Assembly (NCBI GenBank): GCA_937876465.1
Contig: CALEHV010000035.1
Location: forward strand, 1 to 64,000
Source of the DNA: an uncultured Bacillota bacterium
GTDB lineage: Bacteria > Bacillota_I > Bacilli_A > RFN20 > CAG-826
DNA length: 64,000 bases
Reading direction: 5' to 3'
Program-made: the position numbers and the translations under genes
The notes under the pieces: model-generated
What the model saw: only the letters and a program-made list of their open reading frames with translations
Database searches by the model: none
Told to the model about the DNA's origin: nothing
Shown here: positions 16,461 to 24,972 of the stretch, one piece after another
How positions within the stretch are numbered: the stretch's first letter is position 1
Layout of the letters: each line of letters opens with the position of its first letter

Positions 16461-17604
16461 ATGCCTCCTTAATTCGTTTGTAGAATGTATCAATCGAATA
16501 ATGATCAATTGACTTCAATGCCTCTACGAGCATTTTGTTATCTTTTTCTTTCCATAACTTATAAGCTTTAGAAAGTTTTTCGGAAAATTCTTCACTATTT
16601 TCGAAGAAAAATCCTGTCGCTCCTTCTTGAATAACATCAATAAGGTTATGGTCGTAACGAGCAAGAACATATAGATGACTTGCCATTGCTTCCATGTAAG
16701 TTAAGCCTTGTGTTTCGGTTAAAGATGCACTAACAAAGGCGTTTCCTAAAGTGTAATAATATTGAACTTCATTTGGATCGCAAGGACCAGTAAAGATAAC
16801 ATTTTCTTCAATTCCTAATTTCTTGACTAATTGTTTTAATTCTTCTTCTGCAGGGCCTTTACCTACAATAACCATCTTTGTATCTAACTTTGGGTTATCT
16901 GCTAAAAACTTTGCATAGCAAGAAATAGAGAAATCAATACTCTTTTCTTTTGCAATACGGCCAAGAGAAAGTAAGACAAATGTCTTTTCGCTTAAACCAA
17001 ATTTCTTTTTCAAATCTTTTACAATCTGTTGATCTAAATTTTCAGGATTAAATTTAGAAAAATCAACTCCGGTAGGAATGACATTTGCGTAAGTATCAAT
17101 GCCAATTCGTCGAATGTAGTCTTTCGTTTTACTTGAAGGCGTAATAAATCCATTACAGGCCTCAATCGTACTACGCGAATAGTTACGCATAAACGCTTTA
17201 CCCACACGGTCAAAGTGTCCTTTTGTAACATAATATGTATAGTCTTCATACATAGTATGGTATGTATAAATAGATGGACATTTTAATTTACGAATTGCAA
17301 TCTTACCAAATATTCCAATACCAAATTCTGTTTGTAAATGAATAATATCTGGATTAAATTGACGCAATATTTTCATTGCTTTTCGGTTATATCCAGCTAA
17401 ACGATAACCATAAAATTTCTTTAATTCCATTCCAGGAACACGAACGATATTATCTTCAAAAATAAGTTCCTTCGAAAATGGATTAGTTGTAATGACTAAA
17501 ACTTCATCACCGTTTTTAACTAAGATATCTCTTAAAGATTTGCAGCTCATTGCAACTCCGTTAACTTCAGGAGTAAAAGTATCTGTAAAAAGAGCGATTT
17601 TCAT
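16432..17604 (-). CDS. GT4 glycosyltransferase, probable diacylglycerol glucosyltransferase
   Basis: The 390-aa GT-B protein opens with MKIALFTDTFTPEVNGVA and has HLQTEFGIG, TYHTMYEDYTYYV, the PTGVDFSKF loop and the donor-site motif EAMASHLYVLAR. These are features of the alMGS/CpoA-type 1,2-diacylglycerol 3-alpha-glucosyltransferases of Mollicutes and Firmicutes, which make membrane glycolipids on the inner leaflet. Linkage to a flippase-like gene (TAATG overlap) and to gpsA supports a lipid role. Exact sugar and linkage cannot be told from sequence alone. Confidence 0.8.
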   Translation of the reverse strand: MKIALFTDTFTPEVNGVAMSCKSLRDILVKNGDEVLVITTNPFSKELIFEDNIVRVPGMELKKFYGYRLAGYNRKAMKILRQFNPDIIHLQTEFGIGIFGKIAIRKLKCPSIYTYHTMYEDYTYYVTKGHFDRVGKAFMRNYSRSTIEACNGFITPSSKTKDYIRRIGIDTYANVIPTGVDFSKFNPENLDQQIVKDLKKKFGLSEKTFVLLSLGRIAKEKSIDFSISCYAKFLADNPKLDTKMVIVGKGPAEEELKQLVKKLGIEENVIFTGPCDPNEVQYYYTLGNAFVSASLTETQGLTYMEAMASHLYVLARYDHNLIDVIQEGATGFFFENSEEFSEKLSKAYKLWKEKDNKMLVEALKSIDHYSIDTFYKRIKEAYAHVIKQCW

Positions 17605-19169
17605 TAATCATCGCCTCCAGTGGTAATAGAATCCCACTTTTCATCTTCGATAAGATTCTTAGGTTTTTTCTTTGTTTTTACGGATTTTGAAGGTTTTTCT
17701 ACAGCTTTATCCTCGTTTTTTGGATTAGCTTTAGCTTCATCTGGGAAGTCATCACCTGCTCTAGTTTTCTTTTTCTTACCCCAGTTTTTCAAACGCATTT
17801 GCATTTCTTTACGAGATAAAGAAGCGGTCTCGTACATTGTATCGGCAGTGCTCTTACGTCCTTCATATGTTTCGTATTGCATAGTAACGAATGTTTTTCT
17901 ATCAACATGGTTGTATTCATTCTTCGGTGAAGATTTATATGTAGCTGAAACAATACCAGCAACAAGAAGAACAATATGGAACGTTGAGAATCTCCAAATA
18001 ATCTGAGCCGCAGCAGTAATCTGTTGAGAAGTAAAGAAATTTTGGAACATGATGTTAAAGAAATATTCAGAAACACCAGCGGATCCTGGTAAAGGAATTA
18101 ATCCTGTTGCCATTTGGTGATATGCACTTAGGAAAACACATTGCCAGAAGCTTTCAATATTAGGACCACCAACAGTTGGAATTGGAGCTGTTCCAATAAC
18201 ATTACCTGCAGCATCTAATACGTTTTGAGTCATAAGTGTTCCATCGATATTCATACGATAGCCATAACCATCCAAAGCTAATCCAGCAAAGAATGGGATG
18301 GAGAATCTGATAATTAAAACCATGCTAAAGCAAACGAAAACCAATAATAAGACAGGGATATTTGAAAGCAAACGTCTTAATTCAATCTTAAAGTTTTCAA
18401 CTTTGATACGAAGATTTTCTCTAGTTTTATCTGGATGTTTTAAGATTTTAAGTTTAGCTAATAAATCAATTCCGTAGTGCATGATAAAGTTATGGAACCA
18501 ACGGGAATATGAGAGCAAGAACAAACCAACAATAACTAATAAGTTGAGAGCGAATCCAGCAATTGTTAAAGGAATTGCAGGAATTCTAATCGTTGTATTA
18601 TTAAAACTAATTTCAAAATTACCAATAGTAGAAATCAAATTTCCAGCAGAGAAGAATAATGCAATAACACCAATTGCAATCAAGGCAACTTGGTAAACAA
18701 TGAAGCTCATGATCATAATTGATGCTCCATTGCTTGTGTCTACGCCTTGTTTTTTCAATGTATAGGTTTGCATAACTTGTCCACCGCTAGCACCTGGAGT
18801 AACTGCACTATAGAATGCGCCAACCATGCTACAAGCTAAACCCTGGTGATACTTATACTTACGTGTGTACAAGCGCGAGAAAACAAAAACAATAAAGCCT
18901 TCTAAACAGTATGTAACAGCAACTAAAGCAAGAATTACCAAAAGGTAACGGAAGTTTGCTTTCGACAACGCTGCCATAACACCGTCAAAGTCTTGATAAA
19001 GTGATAAGAATAAAGCTATTCCGGTAGCTAAAAGAATAATTGAAAAATAAAGTAAATATTTAAGAACCGGATGTTTCTTTTGCTTAGGTTTCTCTGGTTC
19101 TTCTTCAGTAAGAGTTTTTAGGCCGCCTACGTCTTCTAATTCAATATTATTTGAGCTTTTACTAACCAT
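17604..19169 (-). CDS. lysylphosphatidylglycerol synthase-type TM / flippase-like protein
   Basis: A 521-aa integral membrane protein of the UPF0104/LPG_synthase_TM type (flippase-like domain of MprF), with about eight membrane segments between residues 35 and 410 and the family stretch PLPGSAGVSEYFF near 365. It lacks the cytosolic lysyl-transferase domain. Residues 415-521 are hydrophilic and Lys-rich. Next to a glycolipid synthase it may move or influence the glycolipid across the membrane, but this is inferred. No clear ribosome-binding site precedes the ATG. First gene of its operon. Confidence 0.8.
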   Translation of the reverse strand: MVSKSSNNIELEDVGGLKTLTEEEPEKPKQKKHPVLKYLLYFSIILLATGIALFLSLYQDFDGVMAALSKANFRYLLVILALVAVTYCLEGFIVFVFSRLYTRKYKYHQGLACSMVGAFYSAVTPGASGGQVMQTYTLKKQGVDTSNGASIMIMSFIVYQVALIAIGVIALFFSAGNLISTIGNFEISFNNTTIRIPAIPLTIAGFALNLLVIVGLFLLSYSRWFHNFIMHYGIDLLAKLKILKHPDKTRENLRIKVENFKIELRRLLSNIPVLLLVFVCFSMVLIIRFSIPFFAGLALDGYGYRMNIDGTLMTQNVLDAAGNVIGTAPIPTVGGPNIESFWQCVFLSAYHQMATGLIPLPGSAGVSEYFFNIMFQNFFTSQQITAAAQIIWRFSTFHIVLLVAGIVSATYKSSPKNEYNHVDRKTFVTMQYETYEGRKSTADTMYETASLSRKEMQMRLKNWGKKKKTRAGDDFPDEAKANPKNEDKAVEKPSKSVKTKKKPKNLIEDEKWDSITTGGDD

Positions 19170-19230
19170 ATCTAAAAGATTAACAAGTTAATGATACCAT
19201 ATATAACTATAAAAACGCACACAATAAATA

Positions 19231-20073
19231 TTATTTGCTTTTTAAAATACAAGATACTAATTGCATCGGACAATTAAATCTAATAGGTCCTTTTCCATTT
19301 GAACCAATGCCGTTTGATACTATTAATGAAGTGTTTTGAACGTCGTATCTACCTGATTGATATTTGAAAAACTTAATTAAAGGTAGATTAATTTGACCAC
19401 CATGAGTATGTCCTGAAAAGACTAAATCCATTTTTTGTCTTACATAGGCATCCATCATGTTTGGTCTATGTGATAACAATATTGTTAATTCATCATCCAA
19501 GCTTTCTTTAATTTCGTGCAAAACAGGTTCGACATAACGCGTTAAATTTTCATCTGTATCAAAATCATTTTCTTGGGCTTTGGGATCTTTTAATCCGATT
19601 AAATTGAAAGAGGAACCGTTATGTTCAACTTTAACCGCATTATCTCTTAAAATTGTTAAGTTTGAATAATCATTTAACATTGCGAAAAATTCATCTGTAT
19701 GACTTGCGTAATGCTCGTGGTTTCCTTCAACATAATAAATTGGATAATCTATAAGATTATCGAAAAATATCTTTAATTGAGCTAAGTTTTCGTTTCCGGT
19801 AAATTGATCAATTAAATCTCCAGTTAAGAAAATAGCATCTGGATTTTCGTTTTTTACCATCTCATAAACATAACCATTTTTATACTTGTTTCCATGATTG
19901 TGAAAATCAGAAAGTTGAACAATTTTAAAACCATTTAAGTTTGAATCAACTAACTCGGATTCATAAACATAGTTTGCTAGATATAAATTTTCGTCGGAAG
20001 TAAAACTTACTATGGCCATAATAAGTCCACCTATAATTCCTAAAAAAGAAAATATTCTTAAGAAAATTTTCAT
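19231..20073 (-). CDS. membrane-anchored metallophosphoesterase (YkuE/YaeI-like)
   Basis: A 280-aa calcineurin-like phosphoesterase with an N-terminal membrane anchor (residues 7-27). Dimetal motifs in order: QLSDFHNHG, LTGDLID, EGNHEHY, LLSHRP and FSGHTHGGQ. Related proteins act on lipid-linked or nucleotide pyrophosphates outside or at the membrane; the substrate here is unknown. Single gene. Confidence 0.88.
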   Translation of the reverse strand: MKIFLRIFSFLGIIGGLIMAIVSFTSDENLYLANYVYESELVDSNLNGFKIVQLSDFHNHGNKYKNGYVYEMVKNENPDAIFLTGDLIDQFTGNENLAQLKIFFDNLIDYPIYYVEGNHEHYASHTDEFFAMLNDYSNLTILRDNAVKVEHNGSSFNLIGLKDPKAQENDFDTDENLTRYVEPVLHEIKESLDDELTILLSHRPNMMDAYVRQKMDLVFSGHTHGGQINLPLIKFFKYQSGRYDVQNTSLIVSNGIGSNGKGPIRFNCPMQLVSCILKSK

Positions 20074-20100
20074 ATAACTAGTTTACAAAATTTTGTTGTA

Positions 20101-20128
20101 TTAAAAAAGGCAACCTTTCGATTGCCTT
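20101..20128 (-). terminator. terminator of the mgtC-like gene
   Basis: On the minus strand AAGGCAA and TTGCCTT form a 7-bp stem (20107-20128), followed by TTTTTT. Confidence 0.85.
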
Positions 20129-20137
20129 AATTGATAA

Positions 20138-20917
20138 TTAATGGTGATTTAGAACTTGAACTGATAAGGCGTGAGCTTTAACTTCTAACGATTTAACAAT
20201 TTCATCAATTTTAATATCGCCTTTAACTTCTCTTGTAAGTTTAAATGTAACTTCTAATCTTGAATTGTCGCCATCTTTAATAACTTGGCTAGACATATCA
20301 GTTACAGAACATTCATATTCTTTTGCAACTTCAAGAAGAACTGTCATAACAGGGATTTCGCTTGGAGCAAGCATAACGAACATTGGACTTGTTTTTGTAA
20401 TTGATCTTTCAATTCTACGGAATGAGATAAGAACAATCATAACAACGAGTGTTCCAAACAATGCGAGAATGAAGTTCATTGATCCACAGCATAATCCAAT
20501 AGCCATTACTAACCAGATTGTTGAAGCGGTTGTTAAGCCTTTAATTCCACCATTATTATGAATAATGGCACCAGCGCCTAAGAAGCCAACACCGGTAACA
20601 ACTTGTGCTGCTAAACGAGCAACATCACGAGATAATCCAGCAGGGAATCCATAAATAGAAATAATCATTACAAGGCACGAACCAACACCGACCAATAAGT
20701 GAGTTCTTAAACCGGCGCTACGACCTCTTTTTTCTCTTTCTAATCCAACAATACCGCATAAAAAGACGGAGAGAATAACTGCAATTGCGCAAAGAATTAA
20801 ATTTCCCCAAGGTATTTCACCAGCGGCTAATCCACCTTCATGGAAATTGTTATTAAATTTATCAATTAACCATTGATCAAATGTTTGGAAAGATGGAGCT
20901 CCTTCAGTAAAAAGCAT
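20138..20917 (-). CDS. MgtC/SapB family membrane protein
   Basis: The 259-aa protein has the MgtC core with four to five membrane segments (GLEREKRGRSAGLRTHLLVG, then VGFLGAGAIIHNNGGIKGLTTA) and a C-terminal soluble domain of about 90 residues that looks ACT-like. MgtC proteins are linked to survival at low Mg2+ and to inhibition of the F1Fo ATP synthase in some pathogens; in Firmicutes the role is less clear. Good ribosome-binding site (AAGGAGG). Two perfect palindromes flank its -10 (see 20944-21000). No Mg2+ riboswitch seen. Confidence 0.9.
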   Translation of the reverse strand: MLFTEGAPSFQTFDQWLIDKFNNNFHEGGLAAGEIPWGNLILCAIAVILSVFLCGIVGLEREKRGRSAGLRTHLLVGVGSCLVMIISIYGFPAGLSRDVARLAAQVVTGVGFLGAGAIIHNNGGIKGLTTASTIWLVMAIGLCCGSMNFILALFGTLVVMIVLISFRRIERSITKTSPMFVMLAPSEIPVMTVLLEVAKEYECSVTDMSSQVIKDGDNSRLEVTFKLTREVKGDIKIDEIVKSLEVKAHALSVQVLNHH

Positions 20918-20943
20918 AAAAATTCCTCCTTATGACTAGTAAC

Positions 20944-21000
20944 GACAATTAAAATAATTGTCTTGTTTAATTATAATAACATATATCTATAAATATAGAT
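20944..21000 (-). promoter_or_regulatory. promoter region of mgtC-like gene with two palindromes
   Basis: A TATAAT (20970-20975, minus strand) has no good -35. Upstream is ATCTATA-AA-TATAGAT (20985-21000) and downstream is GACAATTA-AAA-TAATTGTC (20944-20962), both with perfect arms. Their positions suit activator and repressor or leader-hairpin sites; the binding protein is unknown. Confidence 0.4.
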
Positions 21001-21004
21001 AGAA

Positions 21005-21031
21005 TAAAAAACTCGATTTAATCAAACCGAG
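21005..21031 (-). terminator. terminator of the tRNA operon
   Basis: Minus strand CTCGGTTT-GATT-AAATCGAG (one wobble) followed by TTTTTTATT, 13 nt after tRNA-Leu. Confidence 0.85.
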
Positions 21032-21043
21032 CAATTTTATATT

Positions 21044-21128
21044 TGGTGGAGATAACAGGAATTGAACCTGCACGGGTCACCCCACTAGATCCTAAGTCTA
21101 GCGCGTCTGCCAGTTTCGCCATATCTCC
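21044..21128 (-). tRNA. tRNA-Leu (UAG)
   Basis: Class II tRNA with a long variable arm; acceptor GGAGATA/TATCTCC, anticodon loop CTTAGGA closed by CTAGA/TCTAG, giving UAG. CCA is encoded. Last gene of the four-tRNA operon. Confidence 0.95.
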
Positions 21129-21198
21129 AACGACAATAGTTATTCTATACAAAGTAGAATATTTTTACAAAATAAAATCCTCTTTTCAGAGGAATAAA

Positions 21199-21274
21199 TG
21201 GTGCCTTCTATCGGAATTGAACCAATAACCTATCGCTTACAAGGCGATTGCTCTGCCAGTTGAGCTAAGAAGGC
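21199..21274 (-). tRNA. tRNA-Thr (UGU)
   Basis: Acceptor GCCTTCT/AGAAGGC, anticodon stem ATCGC/GCGAT, loop CTTGTAA giving UGU; T loop TTCAATT; CCA encoded. Confidence 0.95.
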
Positions 21275-21288
21275 AAATATTTTTTTGA

Positions 21289-21364
21289 TGGTGGGCGCTA
21301 CAGGGATCGAACCTGTGACCTCTTCCGTGTGAAGGAAACGCTCTCCCAACTGAGCTAAGTGCCC
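21289..21364 (-). tRNA. tRNA-Val (CAC)
   Basis: Acceptor GGGC.../...GCCC, anticodon stem TTTCC/GGAAG with loop TTCACAC giving CAC, which reads GUG; CCA encoded. A separate UAC isoacceptor would be expected elsewhere. Confidence 0.93.
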
Positions 21365-21446
21365 AAGTTTTGTGAGAGAGTAGCGAATAACCACTCGCTA
21401 TCCTCACTTAATCTATAAACAAGCCTCATTGGCTAATTTATCTAAA

Positions 21447-21523
<77 letters not shown>

Positions 21524-21544
21524 ATAACGCAAACGCGCTATATA

Positions 21545-21573
21545 ACTATATAATAGAAAAATTATATTTGCAA
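21545..21573 (-). promoter_or_regulatory. promoter of the tRNA operon
   Basis: Minus strand TTGCAA (21568-21573) and TATAGT (21545-21550) with a 17-nt spacer, about 20 nt before tRNA-Ile. Confidence 0.55.
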
Positions 21574-21584
21574 TATATCTTTTA

Positions 21585-21621
21585 AAGAAAAAAGAAAAGG
21601 ACCCGGTTTCCCAGATCCTTT
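21585..21621 (-). terminator. terminator of rplM-rpsI
   Basis: Minus strand AAAGGATCTGG-GAAA-CCGGGTCCTTT, an 11-bp stem with two wobble pairs and a GAAA tetraloop, followed by a T-rich tract. Confidence 0.9.
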
Positions 21622-21637
21622 GAAAAATAAAAGTGAA

Positions 21638-22036
21638 TTAACGTTTTGAGAATTGTGGAGCGCGACGAGCAGCTTTAAGACCATATTTCTTACGTTCTTT
21701 AGCTCTGCTATCACGTGTGAGTAATCCAGCGACTTTTAATGTTTTACGATCTACACCAGCTTCTAATAAAGCACGTGCGATACCTAAGCGAATAGCGCCA
21801 GCTTGTCCTGTAAATCCACCACCAGAGACAAATGCTTCGACGTCGAATTTATCGGCGACACCAGCAACTGTTAATGGTTGTGATAAGTCCATAACAAGTG
21901 TTGCATATGGCATATAGGCATTAACATCTTGTCCATTGACAATGATTTTGCCCTTACCGGATGTAACATAGACACGGGCAACTGATGATTTACGTCTACC
22001 AGTTCCGTAGTATTTGACTGATTCTTTCTTTGCCAT
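21638..22036 (-). CDS. rpsI: 30S ribosomal protein S9
   Basis: The 132-aa protein has the S9 N-terminus YYGTGRRKSSVARVYV, the GGGFTGQAGAIRLGIARAL segment around residue 72, and the KARRAPQFSKR-type C-terminus whose last Lys-Arg reaches the P-site tRNA. Second gene of the usual rplM-rpsI pair, 16 nt after rplM. Confidence 0.98.
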   Translation of the reverse strand: MAKKESVKYYGTGRRKSSVARVYVTSGKGKIIVNGQDVNAYMPYATLVMDLSQPLTVAGVADKFDVEAFVSGGGFTGQAGAIRLGIARALLEAGVDRKTLKVAGLLTRDSRAKERKKYGLKAARRAPQFSKR

Positions 22037-22052
22037 AAATAATTACTCCTAA

Positions 22053-22496
22053 TTATCTCTTCCAAACGAGCACTTCTGGCTTTTGAGCTTCGTGCTTGTG
22101 TTCAGCACCTTTGTAAACAAAGAGCTTCTTTGCGATTTGGCGGCCAAGTCTTCCTTTTGGTAACATACCCCAAACGGATCTTTCGACCATTTCTTCTGGA
22201 TATCTTTCGATCATTTCGCCAGCGGTTCTTGTTCTTAAACCACCGTTATATCCTGAAACGTTGTAATACTTTTTATTGTTCTTTTTATTAGCACCAGATA
22301 AAGCGACTTTCTCTGCATTAATAATAATGACATAGTCTCCACAATCGACGTTTGGTGTCCAGGTTGGTTTATCCTTACCCATTAACTTAACGGCGACGAA
22401 TGAAGCTAATCTTCCATATGGGATGTCAGTAGCATCAATGACATACCATTTGCGAGAAACGTTTTCTGACTTTGCGATCGTTGTTTGACGTTGCAT
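22053..22496 (-). CDS. rplM: 50S ribosomal protein L13
   Basis: The 147-aa product matches L13 (KWYVIDATDIPYGRLAS, GDYVIIINAEKV, RSVWGMLPKGRLGR). Start 22496 is chosen over an in-frame ATG 21 nt earlier because AAGGAGG sits 8 nt before it. A structured leader lies upstream (22501-22562). Confidence 0.98.
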   Translation of the reverse strand: MQRQTTIAKSENVSRKWYVIDATDIPYGRLASFVAVKLMGKDKPTWTPNVDCGDYVIIINAEKVALSGANKKNNKKYYNVSGYNGGLRTRTAGEMIERYPEEMVERSVWGMLPKGRLGRQIAKKLFVYKGAEHKHEAQKPEVLVWKR

Positions 22497-22500
22497 TTTT

Positions 22501-22562
22501 GTTTCCTCCTTACTCAAGCAATAATCTTACCGGGACTATTGATTTTTCGTGTGCCGAAAAAA
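22501..22562 (-). promoter_or_regulatory. L13-type autoregulatory leader (candidate)
   Basis: The rplM leader of about 60 nt holds two hairpins on the minus strand: TTTTTCG-type stem (22544-22562) and CAATAGTC-CCGGTAA-GATTATTG (22519-22541), just before AAGGAGG. Firmicutes often carry an L13 leader here that binds L13 or S9; sequence agreement with that family could not be tested. Confidence 0.45.
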
Positions 22563-22592
22563 ATTATATATATTTATATAGAGTTAAGTCAA
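22563..22592 (-). promoter_or_regulatory. promoter of rplM-rpsI
   Basis: Minus strand TTGACT (22587-22592), 18-nt spacer, TATAAT (22563-22568). Confidence 0.75.
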
Positions 22593-22625
22593 ATACTTTA
22601 TAACAAAGTTAAAGTTCTCTCAACG

Positions 22626-22667
22626 TTTACCGGTGTTTCGTTTTTGACTATAATTACAATGTAATTA
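22626..22667 (+). promoter_or_regulatory. promoter of the small membrane protein gene with palindrome
   Basis: TTTACC (22626-22631) and TATAAT (22649-22654) with a 17-nt spacer. The perfect palindrome TAATTAC-AAT-GTAATTA (22651-22667) overlaps the -10 and start point and could be an operator. Confidence 0.45.
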
Positions 22668-22725
22668 AATTAAAGGTTTTAATACAACTAATTATGTTCT
22701 ACAATAATTACGAAAGGAGTATTTC

Positions 22726-23328
22726 ATGGAATTAGTTAAAAAGTCATTAGGCACTTGGATTAAAGCCGCAATCGTATTAACAATCGGTATTCTTTGCATT
22801 GTTTGTGGTGCTGCACATAATCAACAAGATCCAGAAGCTGCAAATAATGCATTCAAAGCTATTTCGTTAGTTGGCGGTATTGCATTAATCGTTGTCGGTG
22901 CATTGTGCTTAGCATTAGCAATTTTCAATTTCATTAAGAACAAAAAAGAATTAGTTTCAACAGCTCTTCCAGGAGCATTAGTTTTAGCACTTGGCGTTAG
23001 CTTTGTTGTTAGTGAAACAATTTTAGGCGAAATTTTCGGCGCTTTAATTTATGTTGTTCCATTCTTATTATTAGCTCTTGGTGCAGTTTTACTTGCTGAT
23101 GGTGTTATCAAATTAATCACCACAATCAAAGAAAAAGGTAGTTTAGTTTCTCCAATTGTAGAAATCGTTTTAGCAGCTGCAGTTATTACTGTTGGCGCAT
23201 TATGCGTAAACGGAGCAGTTATCAAAGAAGATATTCAATTCATTATCTTTGGTATCATTCTTGTTTTTTCAGCTTTATTCATGGTTCTTACAACATTTGT
23301 TAAGATGCCAGGCAAAGCTGCTGAATAA
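22726..23328 (+). CDS. small multi-span membrane protein, DUF308/HdeD-like
   Basis: The 200-aa protein has about six hydrophobic segments (near 12-30, 45-68, 78-95, 103-127, 140-160 and 168-190), short loops and no signal peptide. The layout of paired helices and Gly/Ala-rich content resembles HdeD/DUF308 membrane proteins, but no diagnostic motif is seen and the function is unknown. Strong ribosome-binding site (AAAGGAG); monocistronic with its own promoter and terminator. Confidence 0.7.
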   Translation: MELVKKSLGTWIKAAIVLTIGILCIVCGAAHNQQDPEAANNAFKAISLVGGIALIVVGALCLALAIFNFIKNKKELVSTALPGALVLALGVSFVVSETILGEIFGALIYVVPFLLLALGAVLLADGVIKLITTIKEKGSLVSPIVEIVLAAAVITVGALCVNGAVIKEDIQFIIFGIILVFSALFMVLTTFVKMPGKAAE

Positions 23329-23340
23329 TTATTACTTTGT

Positions 23341-23376
23341 AATAAAAAAGACCATCGTTTAATGGTCTTTTCTTTT
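23341..23376. terminator. bidirectional terminator
   Basis: AAAGACCAT-CGTTTA-ATGGTCTTT with T runs on both strands, between the membrane protein gene and the convergent YebC-family gene. Confidence 0.9.
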
Positions 23377-23385
23377 GCTTATTGA

Positions 23386-24093
23386 TTATAAATCAACGTT
23401 GTGGAAGACGTTTTGAACATCTTCTAATTCGTCTAAGTCATCGAGTAAGTCTTGGAACTTATTCTTTGCTTCTTCGTCATCAATTGTAATGTATTCGTTT
23501 GGAACCATTTGAATTTCAGCTTCTTCATATTCTGTAATTCCCATTGATGCGAGTAATTCTTTAGCACCTGCAAATGCTGCTGGGGCAATATATACAACGA
23601 TTAAGTCTTCGTCTTGTTCGACTGATTGAACATCAACATCACCTAAGATTAATGCTTCTTCAACTTCATCACGGTTGTTTCCTTTGAAAACGAGAACACC
23701 TTTTTCTTCGAAGTTGAATGCAACTGAACCTGGGTGGCCACCTTTACGAACAACTTGAGTCTTAACTTCAACTAAAGCACGATTTGGGTTATCTGTTAAT
23801 GTATCAACAATAAGGTATGATCCGGATGGGCCAAAGAATTCATAACGGCCAGCGATGAAGACTTCTGCGTCGCCACCTTGAGCTTTCTTAATAGCTCTAT
23901 CGAAAACGTCTCTTGGAACTGATTTACCACGATACTTTTCATAAACTGCTCTAAGAGCAAGGTTTGTCTTTGGATCTGGAGTACCAGTTCTAGCAGCTAA
24001 GTAAGCTTCTCTACTAGCACGAGCATATAATGCAGATTTGATTTTGCCGGTTCTTGCCATTGCGGCAGCACGGACTTCATGATGTCTTCCCAT
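23386..24093 (-). CDS. YebC/PmpR (YeeN-type) transcriptional or translational regulator
   Basis: The 235-aa protein fits the YebC family, YeeN branch: N-terminal MGRHHEVRAAAMARTGK region, PRDVFDRAIKKAQGG, and RYEFFGPSGSYLIVDTLTDN near residue 83. Family members bind DNA or act on stalled ribosomes at proline stretches, depending on branch. Monocistronic with a good ribosome-binding site. Cytosolic. Confidence 0.9.
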   Translation of the reverse strand: MGRHHEVRAAAMARTGKIKSALYARASREAYLAARTGTPDPKTNLALRAVYEKYRGKSVPRDVFDRAIKKAQGGDAEVFIAGRYEFFGPSGSYLIVDTLTDNPNRALVEVKTQVVRKGGHPGSVAFNFEEKGVLVFKGNNRDEVEEALILGDVDVQSVEQDEDLIVVYIAPAAFAGAKELLASMGITEYEEAEIQMVPNEYITIDDEEAKNKFQDLLDDLDELEDVQNVFHNVDL

Positions 24094-24211
24094 GTAATTT
24101 TCTCCTTAAAACGTGTTTATTATACTCTTGTCTTATAAAATAGACAAAGCTAAGTTTTCTAAAATAGGGTTTTCATTTGAAAAAATCATATTAATTTAAT
24201 AAGTAAGATTT

Positions 24212-24240
24212 AAAAAAATCCAGCAAATGCTGGATATTTT
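24212..24240 (-). terminator. terminator after truA
   Basis: ATCCAGC-AAAT-GCTGGAT with a minus-strand T run, just after truA. It ends the long smpB...truA gene string. Confidence 0.85.
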
Positions 24241-24243
24241 CAT

Positions 24244-24972
24244 TTAATAAGTGACTTTTACAAGTGTTAATCCTTCTGCAGAAACTCTATATTGAGTAGG
24301 ATTCCTTTCTTCGGAATTTAAGAGCTTTTCGATTTCGTTTGGCTCTAATTTTCCTAGGCCAATCATCATTAAAGTGCCGACCATCATACGAACCATATAA
24401 CGCATAAATCCTGTTCCAACAAAAGTTAGAATGAGTTTATTTTTGTCTTCTTTTACATCAACAGAAAAGATTTCACGTACAAAATTTTGATCGTCTTCAT
24501 CCTTTGAAGTAAAGTTTTTAAAATTATGTTTTCCAACAAAATAAGATGCTGCTTCTTTAATCTTTTTAACATCCATTTTTTGACACAATTGGAATTCTCT
24601 ATTTCTATTAAACAAATCATATTCACCCATGTTGAAAACATATTGATAAGTCTTTGACTTAGCAGAAAATCTTGCATGGAAATTATCAGGAACAACTTCT
24701 AATGATTTTATATGAATATCTGCAGGTAAAATTTGATTTAACGAATACTTAAATTTACCTAAATCTTCAACCTCTTTACCGTCAAAATGAAATGTTTGAC
24801 CATAAGCGTGAACTCCACCGTCTGTTCTTCCTGAACCATAGATTTTAGTAGGAGTGTTTAAAATTGTTGATATAGCTTTTTGTATATCGTTTTGAACTGT
24901 TCTTTGACCAACTTGAATTTGCCATCCAAAGAATTTAGTTCCTTCATATTCAACTACTGCGAAATATCTCAT
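24244..24972 (-). CDS. truA: tRNA pseudouridine(38-40) synthase TruA
   Basis: The 242-aa protein has the TruA catalytic motif GSGRTDGGVHAYGQ (Asp near residue 51) and FMRYMVRMMVGTL. It makes pseudouridine at positions 38-40 of many tRNA anticodon stems. It overlaps ecfT by 4 nt; the ecfA1-ecfA2-ecfT-truA order is a common Firmicutes arrangement. Confidence 0.98.
   Translation of the reverse strand: MRYFAVVEYEGTKFFGWQIQVGQRTVQNDIQKAISTILNTPTKIYGSGRTDGGVHAYGQTFHFDGKEVEDLGKFKYSLNQILPADIHIKSLEVVPDNFHARFSAKSKTYQYVFNMGEYDLFNRNREFQLCQKMDVKKIKEAASYFVGKHNFKNFTSKDEDDQNFVREIFSVDVKEDKNKLILTFVGTGFMRYMVRMMVGTLMMIGLGKLEPNEIEKLLNSEERNPTQYRVSAEGLTLVKVTY

Noticed and set aside
20918..21000. Mg2+ (M-box) riboswitch before the mgtC-like gene
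   Set aside because: The leader is too short and none of the M-box conserved blocks is present.
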